Numbered from the stretch's first letter, positions 24,418 through 37,679 are shown. The stretch is DNA of 64,000 nucleotides from Phallus indusiatus (GCA_027605045.1 JAQFWX010000018.1:620001-684000); one strand, 5' to 3'. Notes: generated by a model not told the origin, from the letters alone. Numbers and translations are program-made.

Positions 24418-25130
24418 TAAACACGTGACCTGCGTGGGAAATTCAAAATGTGAACTCCGCCAAAGTGGGCAGGCCGATGAACCACTGAATCAGAGCGTGG
24501 GCGCACACGCGCAAGGTGTCCCTTTATAAGTGGAACTTGGATGGACAACCCAGGAGACCCCCGACCACCCCTGCACTACTCGCGCTGCCACCGCTTTTCC
24601 AGGCTCTTTCTCTGATGCATCTCCCTCCTTTGATATCCCTTAAAATTGGCGTTTTGTCCTTAGTGTTGTCTGACATCCATTGTTGACAATTCCTCCGACT
24701 CCATTATTTTTGGCCGATCAAAGGGTCTGTCATAAAAGAAACTGTGCACACGCCCCACGAATAAAAAAAAATTTTTTTTCTCTCTCCCCAATTTTTCTCC
24801 TGAACAGACTTCGGACACCTGCATCAAGTTCGCGGAGGAAACGCCGGGAATTCGCAAATGTCCAGGCCGCAGGGTTTGCAAAACACTCTTTGGCCCTTCT
24901 CGAATGCCAATTGGACATTAAAAGCACACAAAGAAAACATGGTGATTCATATGATTCAGCCCAAAAATAGAACATCGTCGTACGCAAGTTCACATCATCC
25001 AATGTTGTCTCTCAAGATCTCAGGGAGCAGTAGCCGCGTGTCACACAGTGGTCACAGCTTGTCATCACTACGCTTAGTGCTTGCTTTGCTTTTGGTGCTC
25101 CTGGCAGTTCTTCGGTCTGCATGGTAGAAA
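24418..25130. promoter_or_regulatory. Divergent intergenic region, MOT1 / TBC gene
   Basis: This is the longest gap between genes after the left edge, 713 bp between head-to-head ATGs. It contains an A9T8 tract at 24763-24779, a rigid poly(dA:dT) element of the kind that excludes nucleosomes, and CT-rich stretches beside it. Short ORFs on both strands show no family features and may be upstream ORFs. Confidence 0.45.
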
Positions 25131-27435
25131 ATGGAACGACCTTTGACTTCAGAGATAGAGTGGGTCCAGTTCATGTCGACTATCAAAAGTGACTCATTTG
25201 TCTAGACGGGTGTACAATGAGCTATTCAGTGCATCTACTATGGACAATCTCATTACTTCTGCACTTTACGGCCGTCTGTTTAACGACAAATGCGATCAGG
25301 AAAACGTCACTGGTCGCAGTATGATATGGAAGGTATTTGATAAATGGCCTTCCAAGTCGGAGTATAACGTTGATCTTAGAGTACATCAGCTATTCCTATG
25401 TCCCCAACCTCCCCTCACAAACAATCTAACGCCCAATCCTATTCCTCCTCTGACTTATCTCCGAGACATTCGAATGCAACACATGAATTCACTGAAGAAT
25501 ACAGGATTATCTCACTACCATGATGATGCAGATACGACCGCCGCTGCATCGTCCGCGTCTAACCATAGTGACTGGTCCTTAAATAATCCGTTGTCTTTAG
25601 ACTCCTCCAGTCCATGGCACGCCTATTTCTCTGCGGCTGAGACGCGCAAAATGATTAAACAAGATGTTGAGCGTGCATTTCCAGAAATACCCTATTTTCG
25701 CCAACCTGAGGTTCAGAACGCCTTAACCAATATTCTATTTGTATACACGCAAGGAAATGGTGACATTGGCTATCGCCAAGGCATGCACGAACTACTTGCG
25801 TGTATTTACAGAGTAGTCGACTATGATTCCGTTCAAGATGACTGTTTTAACCCTCAACTACAAGAATTCTGTTCTTCTTCGTTCGTCGCAACCGATGCAC
25901 ACGCTCTTTTCGAGCTGCTCATGAAGTATATGGAACCTTGGTATGCATGGCAGCCGCCTAAAACTGCGGCTGCTAACGGATCTTTGACATCCGAACCGTA
26001 TTCTCCCCCTGTAATCAAGGCGTCAGTCTCACTGCGTGACGAAAAGTTACGCTTGGTCGATCCTTTTCTCTGGGAGAAGCTCCGTGAAGGCGGTATCGAA
26101 CCTCAGATTTATGCAATGTGAGTTCTTTGCAGCACTCCTTGTTTTCTCCGCTGGAAGAAAGTGATAATAGGCGATGGCTTCGCCTCCTGTTTACTCGCGA
26201 GTTTCCTTTCAGCGAATCAATGATTTTATGGGATGGCTTATTTGCTTCAATAATCGTGGAGGATATCCCTTCGTCCTCATCTTCCTCGTCGAAAAATGGA
26301 TTTCCGTTTGCTTTATGGATTGCCGTAGCAATGTTAATGCGCATCCGAAATTTTCGTAAGTGCTTCCCAACCCTTTACTTGAAGAAACGCGTTCATCTTG
26401 CTCCTACCAGTCATTACAGGCAATTATAACGATCAACTCACCAACCTTTTACGATATCCTTCCATACCGACGACCCAGGATACAAAGTCTTCAAACGTAC
26501 CTTCTTTATTATTGATGCAAGCAAGATCCTTAATGTCGTATCCGAATCCTAGCACTGGTGTGTCCATAATAATGCAAAACCGGAGTGAACTAGGTATAGC
26601 AGCTCAACCACGGGAGCCTAGTTCCCCTAGGCAGATGCACAAACTTCCCACCTCTGCGTTCACACTAAAGTCACATTCTTCAGTGTCCAGTCTGTCCGGA
26701 CCTTCACTGTTCGATAAGAACAGTTTGCCGAATAAGATAAATCGTATCCTGGACAATAATAACAGTCTTGGCATACAGCGTAGCTTTCAAAGTACTCTCG
26801 GCGCCATCTCAGATCTAAGGGTAAGTATATATACCAAATTGAATATTTTTGTATTAAGTGCAAAGTCTGTGTAGAAAAATTTACCGGACATATCTCATGC
26901 CTTATCGCTCAATCCTTCTTGGAGTACCTCCTCTACACCGACTCACGATGCTCGTTCAAGCGAGTTCGCGTTCGAGAAAAATCCATTGAGGGACGCACAA
27001 GATATTCAAAGATACCGAAGTGCTTCGCCGGAAAGGCTAGAAATACGGGAACTCTGCAAAACCTTGGGAGGGGCCATGGAATGGGCACTTGATACCCTTT
27101 TATCCGAATCTGGAACTTCTCAAGAATCAGACCAAGACCGCAGAGTTGAAGCCTTCCAATGTCTACAACATGTCAAAGATATCCTGATCAAGGAGGGGAA
27201 GACAGAGATAGATATTCGACGTCTTCTGAATCCTACGCTCCGATCTGATCGTAAAGATGCTTCAAAAGACACACCGTCCTCGTCACCTACATTGAATCCT
27301 CAGTCGAAAGCGACGAATACTTTTTCGCGTACTCTTTCAACCTCACCACCTCAGACCATTGTACCACAACCACATTTAGCAAGACAAGTATCCACAAGTA
27401 CAGTGCCATCAGACCCCTTAGGAGTATTACGTTAA
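25131..27435 (+). CDS. TBC-domain RabGAP, TBC1D5-like
   Basis: TBC proteins switch off Rab GTPases; the TBC1D5 type acts on Rab7 in retromer and autophagy traffic. The ATG at 25131 begins MERPLTSEIEWVQ. A 37-nt intron (25169-25205) joins it in frame to RVYNELFSASTMDNLITSAL. The TBC domain shows GRSMIWKVF and an extended insert with AFPEIPYFRQPEVQNALTNI and LFVYTQGNGDIGYRQGMHEL. The last of these carries the YRQGMHE signature with the glutamine finger. IxxD is less clear. After an intron, RWLRLLFTREFPFSESMILWDGLFA completes the domain. The C-terminus is long, Ser/Pro-rich and probably disordered, with a short helical segment ELCKTLGGAMEWALDTLLSE. The catalytic Arg motif is not obvious to me in the exon reading. 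Confidence 0.78.
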
Positions 27436-27618
27436 ACTTGTATTATTACATGAATTATGTGTATCTAGCCAATATATACCTAATCAACACCTTTTAATTT
27501 TCCAGCTCGCGATTCACACCATTCACAAGCAACGGGGCCGCTTAACCAACCCTGCGCGGCGGGTCCCGGCGACAGGCGCCTTTTCTCTGTTGAGTAACAT
27601 TTCTCTTCAGTTTCGATA

Positions 27619-30257
27619 ATGCTCCGCAAACCTCTTCGCCAGTCCCTCAATTTGCGTGCGCGTCGTGTCAGGTCATTTCATGCATCGACTATAATTAATA
27701 GAGTCGTTTCAACTGATTCTGTGAGAGCAAAGGAGGCTACTGTAAGAACTGTGCATTATTACACTGGCTCGTGTGCTAATATATCACATAGAATTTACCT
27801 ACTTCAGGTAAATACCCGGTCTTTGATCATGAATACGACGCCATTGTTGTGTACGTTTCACGAACTCTCGTCCATTGCAATTGACTACATGAGGTCATAC
27901 TATAGTGGTGCTGGAGGCGCCGGATTGCGAGCAGCGTTCGGTTTGGCAGAAGCTGGCTTCAACACTGCATGTATAACCAAACTATTTCCTACTCGAAGTC
28001 ATACAGTAGCAGCACAGGTACCGAATTTCTTTGTTTGCTGAATCGGAGTTGACCCGTCCAATAATTTCAAAGGGAGGTATAAACGCAGCTCTTGGGGTGT
28101 GTTAACGATTAAACCGGTTCAAACTCAATTTAGCCCTGCTGAACTATTTCGTAGAATATGACCGAGGATGATTGGCGCTGGCATATGTACGATACGGTTG
28201 GTACTTTTTAAGTTCCTTACATTACATCTCCAACTAAACGTGGATGATAGGTCAAGGGCTCAGACTGGCTTGGAGACCAAGACGCAATTCATTACATGTG
28301 TCGAGAAGCACCAAGAACTGTTATCGAAGTTTGTTTCATGTTCATTTTCGGTTTTCATATATGCAACTAACATTTGTGATAAATATAGCTTGAACATTAT
28401 GGCGTACCATTTTCTCGTACACCCGAGGGCAAGATTTACCAAAGAGCGTTCGGTGGTCAATCCCTGAAATATGGAAAGGGTGGTCAAGCGTACCGTTGTG
28501 CTGCTGCAGCAGACCGCACTGGACACGCCCTTCTACATACACTCTATGGCCAATCTCTCCGTCATAATACTAAATTCTTCATTGAATACTTTGCTTTGGA
28601 TTTACTTATGCAGGATGGTGAATGCGTCGGTGTTATTGCATTGAACATGGAAGACGGTACAATTCATCGATTCAGATCTCACAAGACAGTACTGGCGACA
28701 GGGGGATACGGTCGAACCTACTTCAGCTGTACCAGTGCTCACACGTGCACAGGTGACGGGAATGCAATGGTCGTCAGAGCAGGGCTTCCCTTACAAGATC
28801 TGGAATTTGTCCAATTCCATCCCACCGGTATATATGGAGCTGGATGTCTTATTACTGAGGGTAAGTAACTCTGGCTTCAAACTAACTACACCTCTTCGTA
28901 TTGACATGTAATTATAGGAAGTCGCGGTGAAGGTGGTTATCTCCTCAACTCGGAAGGTGAACGGTTTATGGAACGTTACGCTCCGACGGCGAAAGATTTG
29001 GCGTCCCGTGATGTCGTCTCGCGAAGTATGACGCTCGAAATTCGTGAAGGGCGTGGCGTTGGTTCTGAAAAGGATCATATCTACCTGCAGCTGAGCCACC
29101 TTCCTGCTGAGGTTCTTCATGAACGATTACCTGGAATCTCTGAAACTGCTGCTATCTTCACCGGAGTGGATGTCACCAAAGAACCTATACCTGTTTTGCC
29201 GACCGTCCACTACAATAGTATGATTGAATTATTCATCGAGGGATGATGCAAAATACTGATATATCTGTTAGTGGGAGGTATACCTACCAAGTTTACTGGT
29301 GAGGTCTTGACTGTGGACAAAGTTCGTATTCACTAAGAGAATTTAAACGCTCAATCTTATGCTCATATCCCAAATTACTAGGACGGGAAGGACAAAGTTG
29401 TGCCAGGCTTGTATGCTGCTGGAGAAGCTGCATGCGTGTCCGTTCACGGTGCCAATCGTCTGGGCGCCAATTCCCTGCTTGATATTGTCGTATTCGGTCG
29501 TGCTTGTGCACATCATATAGCTGAGACTTTACAACCTGGAAAACCACACAAAGCGAGCCTTGAAGATGCCGGTGTCAAATCCATTGATAACTTGCATAAG
29601 ATCAGGCAAGTGTCACTTCATACGCTCAGTTTTACTCTCTAACACCCAAGCCAGGACGTCCGATGGTCCTAAATCGACAGCTGAGATTCGCTTAGCCATG
29701 CAGAAGGCTATGCAAACAGATGCTGCTGTATTCAGGTACGGTTTAACTTTCAAATTTCCTATGCTAGCTTTCTCAAGGGCTTAGAACACAATCATCTTTG
29801 GACGAGGGCGTAGCCAAGATCACTGAAATTTACAAAACGTACGATAATGTGGGCATCAAAGATAGAAGCATGATATGGAACTCGTATGTAAACGATTTTA
29901 TTAGATATATTATTTGCTCATTTCGCGTTATCAGAGACCTTGTGGAAACTCTCGAGCTAAGAAACCTACTCCAAAATGCAATCCAAACTGTCGTGTCCGC
30001 TGCGGCTCGTAAGGAAAGTCGTGGTGCCCATGCACGTGAAGATTATCCAGAGGTAAAGAATATCAAATGCTTACGGGTTATTGATTCTTATGCAAATTTT
30101 GAACCAGCGCGATGATGAAAATTGGATGAAACATACTCTCAGCTTCCAGCGCGATCCCAGTAAACCAGACGTCGAGATTACATATCGCGATGTCATTGGC
30201 ACAACGTTGGATGAGAACGAATGCAAAGCGGTTCCTCCATTTAAACGTGTCTACTAG
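27619..30257 (+). CDS. SDHA: Succinate dehydrogenase flavoprotein subunit, mitochondrial
   Basis: SDHA carries covalent FAD and oxidises succinate in complex II of the inner mitochondrial membrane. A basic presequence ([20 protein letters not shown]) is followed by the FAD-binding [37 protein letters not shown] contains the His that holds FAD. The substrate region follows ([42 protein letters not shown]), as does [19 protein letters not shown]. The end [13 protein letters not shown] and [10 protein letters not shown] is typical. At least ten introns are needed, and a 24-nt exon (28073-28096) encodes GGINAALG. The gene is probably constitutive. It converges on SPF45 with 85 bp between stop codons. 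Confidence 0.95.
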
Positions 30258-30342
30258 GAAACTGAAGGTATAGATAAACCCTCCGTTGAATTGGTATCAG
30301 GAGCCGAGGATAAAATTTCTGTTGTAAAACAATATCACATAT

Positions 30343-32304
30343 CTACATTTCTTTGCTAAATAAACGCCGTGAATAATCAGCTTCTGGAAAGTATCTCGCT
30401 CGAACTGTTTTGCCACCAAAAAACCTTCCGTCCATTTCACGGACAGTTTTCCAAGCACCAACCGGTCCAGAAAACTGCACGAAAACGCGCACTGCTTCAT
30501 CGGGTGAACTAGGATTATCCACTACATGGAAGAAAACACGTTCCACGACGCCATTCTTTGAACACTCATCCCCTGTAAATGTTTAAGAAAGCCTGCGGAA
30601 ATAATGGATAACTTGAGCATTCATACCTATTTCCTCGCTTAAACCCTCATCATGTAGATCCTCCATCGTGATCATGTTTGTCAACAAAACAATTTTACTT
30701 GGTTCGCCGAATCGTTGACGATCTTCGCGAGATTTTTCGTCCTCATTGGCGTTGATAATCTTCCCCCGTGCCGATGCAATGCCACCCTTCTGCCCTGTTG
30801 GCTTACCTCCTTTACCGCCTCCCTTTCCTTGCTCCAGCTTCTCGACAGTGAGGGGTTGGACAATACCGGAAGCGTCCACACCCAAGCCTTGTCCTTCTTT
30901 GTGCCCCCATTTAGCCATTAGACGAGCAGCAAATGTCTGAGCATCATGGCTGTACTCTATGAGTATACAGGCGACTCAAACAATACAACAACAATAACAT
31001 ACCTTTCTGTTGGTTCATTCTGTGGGTCTAAAGGTTCTGGCGGAGGCTGAGGTGGTGCATTGGCCACTAAACGAGCTGCGATCGCTGCTGCCATCTCTCT
31101 TTGCGCTTTGACTTTGGCTTCGAATCCGACCGACTGGACTGAGGTCTGAACAATTTCCGGGCGGGTATTATCAGGTTCAACAGAAGGAGGCTCTGGACGG
31201 GTTGGGCGGTCTTTATCTAGAACGTCTCCGTCGTCAACTTCAACAGGTGGCTCAATCGAAGGAATAACAGTCGAGGACGACATTGCAAGTCGTCGCAGAT
31301 ATGCCTCTTCTCCAGTCATGTCTTTGGGAACAGTAATCGGAGCTGCTGTGGGCGGTGCTTCGGAGGCGAGCTCAGAATACGGATCTTTGTCGCGCTCATG
31401 TGGCAAATCATATCGACCTGTCGCAGGTTATTTAGGGATTAGCATTTGTATAAATAGGGCTTACCGGCTTTACGAAGCGGTTCCTCGTCGCTATAATATT
31501 CGTCGCTCTCAGTATAACTTCGGGAACGTTTGAAACCGCGCCATTGGCGCTCTTCTTCTTGTTGACGGATCCTTTCTTCACGCTCTTTTTGTCGGAATGT
31601 CTTATATTCATAGTAATCATTGGGACGTGTTGGATCATATTGCTCGGAAGGATCCCATACGTTTACTGCGTGGTGCTTATTCTATGGGAGGAAGACATAA
31701 GATGAAATTGTTGCGAATTTACAACAAACTCGCCTTTTTGCTTTTGCCCTTCGTTTCATTACGCCGGCTCCTTTTTCCACGGAAACCATTTACATCGTCT
31801 TCTAAAATCATCGAAGGAGGCTTGATACTTTTGCCCCATGCTAGGGAGGGCTCCTGATCGGGTTCTTGAGGTTGAACAAGTTCCGGAGGTGCAGAAATAG
31901 TGGCCGCAACTGAAATAACTGCAGACTCTGCTCCTGCTACAGGTAATCTTGGTTGGATTGGGGGTTTACTTTTTACTTTGTTGGGCCTCCTAACGGGAGC
32001 AAAAACGAGAGCAGCGGACCATCCTTCGAGTGATGCAAATGATTCAATAAGGTGTCAAGGGAAACATGCTTTCAAGAGGAGGTATACCGGCTGATGCCTT
32101 GCTTCCGCCTTCCACTGCTACATCCTTGTTTCCCTCTTCTTTTTGAGATGTGTCGTAGGAGGCTGCTTTGGATATTTCAGGGGGCAAAGGTTCTGACAAA
32201 CCAGGTGTCTCTTGCTGACTGTCAGCCTGCATAGTTGAAGGCACAGGTGCTCCAGATGAGAACTGTATTCCTCCATAAAGTCCTCCCGCCTTTCGTGAAG
32301 TCAT
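30343..32304 (-). CDS. SPF45: Splicing factor 45 (G-patch plus UHM RRM)
   Basis: SPF45 (RBM17/DRT111) takes part in alternative 3' splice-site choice, binding ULM motifs of SF1, U2AF65 and SF3B1 through its UHM. The start [10 protein letters not shown] (ATG at 32304) is the family's conserved N-terminal signature. A long charged region follows, with [27 protein letters not shown] and [20 protein letters not shown]. The G-patch is [23 protein letters not shown]. The UHM has [21 protein letters not shown] and ends in [19 protein letters not shown], where RFF is the R-x-F motif that contacts the ULM Trp. The stop is 34 residues after this. Several introns of normal size interrupt the gene. Confidence 0.9.
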
Positions 32305-32620
32305 TGCGGATGAAGATACAAAGGTGTTTCACTTAAGCGAATGGCTAACGTTGTGCTTTGCACCCAGTGCTGGAAGACGACATTCAAGTTATTTTTTCAA
32401 TCTCCGACGACGCCCACCATTTCACTTTTGATTGGTTCCTGCTTGCTCCGTCTAGAGCCTCTAAAAGTCGTAGTCAAAACAAAAAAATTATCCATTGTAT
32501 ATTATTACACTTTTAAGCAATGTGGAAATAGGTTCTAACGTTACAGGAGCATCCTTAAATACAGACAGCCAAACAAAACAAAACAAAACAAGAAAAAGAA
32601 AAATGCTTCGACTTCAGATG
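32305..32620. other. Intergenic region, PAN2 to SPF45, with CAAAA microsatellite
   Basis: The 316-bp gap between two minus-strand genes holds the PAN2 transcript end and the SPF45 promoter. A (CAAAA)n run lies at 32570-32591, just outside the PAN2 stop. I see no other gene. Confidence 0.45.
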
Positions 32621-35600
32621 TTATCGGTGATTACGCCATTGCTGTCGTCCGGTTTGATTTTGGGTGGGTAGAAAATTAGGTTGCACAGGATGAAAATAAT
32701 TTGTCGGTGGTGCTGGCGAGGAGTTGTGAGGAGAGAACGCGTTCGGGGTGAGTAATCTAAATTCCGATTGAAAAAAATTGTATGCGTTAGATGGATTGAC
32801 AGGTAACGGAGGGCTATTGACGGAAAGCCGTTGATCCAAGGAACCCATTGCTGGAGGGGAGGAGATGGCGGTGCTGGAAACGTTGACAGGGACAGGTGGT
32901 TTGAAATTCTGGAAGATCGTTAATAAAAAAAGTCGTATGAAGCTATAAATTGCCGTACATATTGACGGCCTTCTCTGTACAATTCTGCCAGTTTTCGTTC
33001 AAATATTCCTTCAGCTTCGAATTCGAGGAAGGCTCTATATAGTCTTAATGCTGCTCGGGCGTCCTCTATCGAATCGTGGGTGTCCGTCTGGATTGTTTCC
33101 TCCAATATGAACCAAGACAAGAAACGCAAAGCAAGTTTGCGTTTCCCTTCCCTCAAGAAATACAGATCCACGGTATCGATGACCTGCTCTGCTGGAACAA
33201 ATATATCTAGAGAATATTTAAGCCTAAGTTAAGATGCGAACGTTAAGAGTCTTACTAATGGTTCGAAAATCCTTGGTTAAACCATGTCCAATAAAAATAC
33301 ACCCCAGATCGACCAGGAGGCGAAGTTTTTTATATGCTACTTTTAGAGGAACTAGAGTATACTTGGATGATTGAGGATCTAAATCACCAACTGCAGACGA
33401 GGTTAACAATTAGCTGTAAGACAAAAAATCATTTACTTACATCTAATACCCGACCACTCAGTTAGATAGTCAACAATCGTTTCACTTGTATGAATGTGGT
33501 CATCGATAAATGGTACACCTTCTTTTGGGCCGTCTCCACGGATAACAGATACACGAGCTAGACCATATCGAGATGGTCGAATCATCTTCTTAACACCGTC
33601 TGAACGATATTCTGTCTCATCCTAAAATAAGTCTATATCAGTCTCTGCTGTAGAAATGCGATAGTTAAACTAACCTGCTGCATCAAGACAAACTCCGCGT
33701 CTATAGCAACTAGTGTCCCGGCTTTTGGCAGTTCTTCAAAACGAAGCGTCTCATGTCGAATGAGAGATTTGTCGCGGAACCTATGGACATGTTCATTTAG
33801 CGACCTAGGTAAAATCAATGATGGTACGTGTTCTTACAGGGAAATGGACGTGTCGCAACTTAAAATAGCAGGGTCTCTATCTTCAGGTAAATTACTATAA
33901 TTCAATTTGTCACGAATATCAATGCGTTCCAAATATAGAATGGCGGGAATCTGCAGATGAAATATTTAAATCACAGTCTACCAAATTGGGGAATCGTACC
34001 TTCCATGAGCCAGGAAAGGACAGTGCCTCACTTTCACTGACATTTTGGACCGTGAAATCATTGAATATATACCAGGGGCTATCCGTTTCTGATTTTGGAC
34101 TGTAATTAGGGACTGTGAAAATCATTAAATGGTGAACGACAGCGAAAAAGGGCATAAAAGTTTACTCTTCACTATGGCAACTAAATGTGTCGATTTTTCT
34201 TTGATGGCTACGACGATGGACTTTGAAGCGTAAGACCAACAATTCGAAGAATAAAACCCTATCTTCACTTACTCTTAATTCGTAATACACCACGTCGGAA
34301 TCATTCATGTGCTCAACAATTCCGACTGACTGACCGCGTTCCGTCCCAAGTTTTATGCCGACTCTAGGAGATAAAAAGCGACCATGTCGACTGTCAGTCC
34401 AATATTGCAGATGTTCTTCACTATACACGCAGGTATTGACAGCAAGTACAGGAGGTAAGTCTTTGCTTGGAATGACGCGGCGTGAATGCTGAGTGGACAA
34501 TTGTTTACATATCTGGCATGTAGCTCGATATGACATATCTCGGACGAGTGAATTTCGCAAAATGGACGCAAAATCACTAGGAGCCGGTGTCTCGTTGGAA
34601 AGAGCCTGAAATCGTCAAAGACGTGCAGAAATATACAATAAATCACATACTTTTTTGGGATATAACATTTCGACGACATGGGCTAGACCCTCTTTGTCCC
34701 TTCGGGCCCCACAACTGCCGCATATAATCGTACTTCTAGCATCTATTCCAAATAATTGAGTAATAGGAGCTGGTGCCGGCGCATTGAAATCCCCTGGAGT
34801 ATTTGCTTGAGAAGATGTGGATACTATGTAAGGATTATGGGGGAATGAATTTCCTTCAGAAATAAACTGCTCCAAAATGAACCGATTAAATGCTTGGATC
34901 TTAGAAACATAGTCAACGTCAGGTGTTTCCCGGCCGTAATCAACCAATGACATTTGATTAGCTAAAAGCGGAAAAGTGAAGGTCAAAAAATAGTTGTAAG
35001 TTGTGCAGGTAAGTTTACCTTGCGGGATAGCGCTAATAGTTTTACAAAAGTTGGCGGCCTGACAGTTGATCCCTCGAGCATCTTCAAGCATTCTGACGAC
35101 GAATCCAAACTCACAGAGCAAGCAGTGCTCGCGCTGACAATTAGTAGTAATATGACTTTTCGCCAGTCGTCGGACAGGGATGACAAAATGTAACGTTTGA
35201 AGAAGAGCATTGGTGTACGAATTCAATATGTGAGTTTCCAAACCGCTGTACTCGGTTTTATTATAGAACCTACACGCGGTCAGTTAAACAGGAAAAATGT
35301 TCATGTTTTAGTTACCCGAAGTCAAAGTCCTCTACGCCGAACTTAGAGTATTCAATTTCGACTTTTCGATAGGGAAGAGGAATTTCCGATGTTTGCAAGT
35401 AGTTCGCAGAAGATTCTGAGGAATTTTGCTAATACCGATGAACGTCATCATGACGCGTAACTAAGAAAGGTATGAGGACACATACCTTTGAAGTATTGTT
35501 ACTTCTAAAGCGTCCCTCGCGCGTCCGAGAGTTTCCCAAAACCATATTTCTTCTGCCCCGCAACTCTTTGGGTAGTGGTGCATATCCAATAAAGTCCACC

Positions 35601-36928
35601 GTTTTCATACTATTGAGGATTTGTGGTGGAATGCGAGGCGCTGGTGGGACGGCAGTTGATTGAAAAAGTTCGGGTGGACCGGAAGATAGAAGAGGAGTGT
35701 CATAAAAAGGAAGACCTATAGAATTCAAAGGACTAAAGCAATGAGCGCACGTGGTATAACTAAAATCGTTAGAGAAAAAGGCATACGTTTCATCCCAAGG
35801 AAGGTCCGGTAAAGGTTCCAATGGGTCAGCCCACTGAACGGGCTGCCCTTCGAAACCATTGAAAGGAAGGTCGCCTTTCGACGTGCTTAGCAACTGTAAC
35901 GTTGCATCGGCTGTCCCGAAAGCCAGGTAATCTCCGGTAGGGGAGATAGCTGTAGAAGTCAAAAATGCGGAGGTTTGTACCTATCAGCAGGATTGTTACT
36001 GGCATGACGGAGCGAAAGAACGAGATAAATTAACCGACTTGATTGAACTCTGGTGCCGCTGTGTCTTGATTAAGGACGTCAATAACACCCACAAGACCCT
36101 GCGTTGAAGTCACAATAATGGTAGATCCTTTAGCAGGGTGGACATTGATAAACGCGGGGCCGGCGAGAAAGGGGATGGGATTGAGTGGTCTCAATGCGCG
36201 TAAGTCAAAAATCCTGACAAATTGTTCCGCAACAGGATGTGACTGCCGAAGACCCCAGCCAATGGAGTAGACAAAATTCCCAACGGCGTCGAGGCCTTGC
36301 AGACCACCTAAATGCGCCTTAACTGAATGTTCTCCTGATGCCCCATCTTCTCTGCGCATACTAGTGCGAATATCGTGGGTCCGAATATAGCCGTCTACGG
36401 AACCCGATAAAACCAACGAATATGAGAAATGGAGATGGGTAATCTGTGAGGGAGCAGGCAGCGTTCGAATTGGGCTCCCGACCGTGGTGTTCAACATTAT
36501 GAGTTCCGGTGTTTGTGTTGCCAATATCAGGGAATGAGTATTACGGGGATGTGAAGCGAAAGTCGATATCAAATTAGGAGGTCTTTCAATGCCGCGAAAA
36601 TCAATAATCCCACTAAAAAAGAAAAGAGTGTGTATAAGTCTTACCTATAGTACCATTTGTTGAGCCCTCCCTTCATCCAGGCACCCAAACCAAGCCCTGA
36701 TTCAGTCATGGCTCTGACCTGGGATTCACCAACCACCACTTTCTTGACGGCTCGATTGTCTCCTACAGGAAAAAACACACCACGATACGACGGCTGGCTA
36801 TGATAAGCCACGAGAGTGCCTGCACTGTTGCCTCCCCATAGCGTGTCTGAGACTGGATCGAAAGCGAGTGCAGTAATGGGATAAACATTGGTGTGAAGAG
36901 GATTGGCCGGAATTTGATGATAAATCAT
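32621..36928 (-). CDS. PAN2: PAN2 deadenylase, catalytic subunit of PAN2-PAN3
   Basis: PAN2 shortens mRNA poly(A) tails in the cytoplasm with its partner PAN3. The ATG at 36928 begins [20 protein letters not shown] and the WD40 part runs on with [15 protein letters not shown]. The UCH/USP domain is inactive, as in the family: [13 protein letters not shown] stands where an active USP would have a Cys. The RNase T-type exonuclease has [22 protein letters not shown] with the DxE pair, [18 protein letters not shown] with the next Asp, and [20 protein letters not shown] with the last His and Asp, giving an intact DEDD set. The C-terminal tail ([20 protein letters not shown]) is Pro/Ser/Asn-rich. 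The start is 184 bp from PDCD5, divergently. Confidence 0.92.
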
Positions 36929-37112
36929 CACTTGTCGTTACTGGCCACCGTGTACTCTGGCTTTGTCTGTTTCGTCGCAGAGTTGCTGGACTTGCCAATT
37001 AGTCCCCGCAAGCAGACCGTGCCTGGGGAGTCCTTGCATTCAGTGAGCGCCGAAGCGAGTGTTTGCATTGGGCCGCTGAGGTAATCTCTGCGATGCCAGT
37101 TCCAATCCTGCC

Positions 37113-37679
37113 ATGGACGAACAGCAACATGCAGATCTAGCCAGCATTCCAAATCAACCCAATGCGCAAGATGATAAGAAAGAGGCCGAGGAGCAGATGC
37201 GTAGAGATCTCCTGGCTACAGTTTTGGATGCCCCAGCAAGGGAGCGTTGTATGTGCCGCTAGCTTCGAGCGCAATAGCAACAGCTGGAAGGATATCGTCT
37301 CTAACGAATCTGATTTCAGTATCGCGTATAGCATTAGTCAGTGCCTCCAGGTCGCGACAAATCGAGAATATTTTGGTCAGAATGGCGCAGACAGGTCAGC
37401 TTCGAGGACGGGTAACAGAACAGCAGCTCATCGAGCTTCTTGAGCAGGCAAGTGCTTCGCCACCCCATTATATCATTTCATCACGTATAACTGATAAACC
37501 TTTTTCGTAGGTGGAGGGAACACAGGCCTCTTCTTCAGCCAAAAAGACTACCATTATTGTAAGCAAGATCACTTTATTCAGAAAGTCCTAGTAGCTTGAG
37601 GCATTGTAAACTTTTGTTTATGCAGTACCAGCGACGAAACACCATGGAGGATGATGAAGATTGGAATTTCGGGCTGTAG
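37113..37679 (+). CDS. PDCD5: PDCD5/TFAR19 family DNA-binding protein
   Basis: PDCD5 (yeast Sdd2) is a small three-helix protein linked to apoptosis in animals and to chaperonin or translation quality control more widely. The protein is about 125 aa. It runs from MDEQQHADLASIPNQPNAQ through EAEEQMRRDLLATVLDAPARERLSRIALVSASRSRQIENILVRMAQTGQLRGRVTEQQLIELLEQ, in pieces over several exons, and ends KTTIIYQRRNTMEDDEDWNF. The intron at 37249-37319 (71 nt) falls in the middle of the core helix. The QRRNTMEDDEDW end matches the family's FNRRKVMDSDEDDDY-like tail. It is divergent to PAN2. Confidence 0.9.

Noticed and set aside
24858..25127. Plus-strand ORF of 89 codons upstream of the TBC gene
   Set aside because: It ends just before the TBC ATG, has low-complexity Ser/Leu composition and is more likely leader sequence or an upstream ORF than a gene.
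25189..25205. Frameshift at the start of the TBC gene
   Set aside because: A 37-nt GT-AG intron brings the frames together, so I kept it as an intron, with the size noted as a finding.
32341..32538. 65-codon plus-strand ORF between PAN2 and SPF45
   Set aside because: It lies in the promoter region of the minus-strand SPF45 gene and shows no family features.
32570..32591. CAAAA repeat as a possible telomere-like or mobile element signal
   Set aside because: It is only about four units with no flanking duplication or inverted repeats, so it is an ordinary microsatellite.
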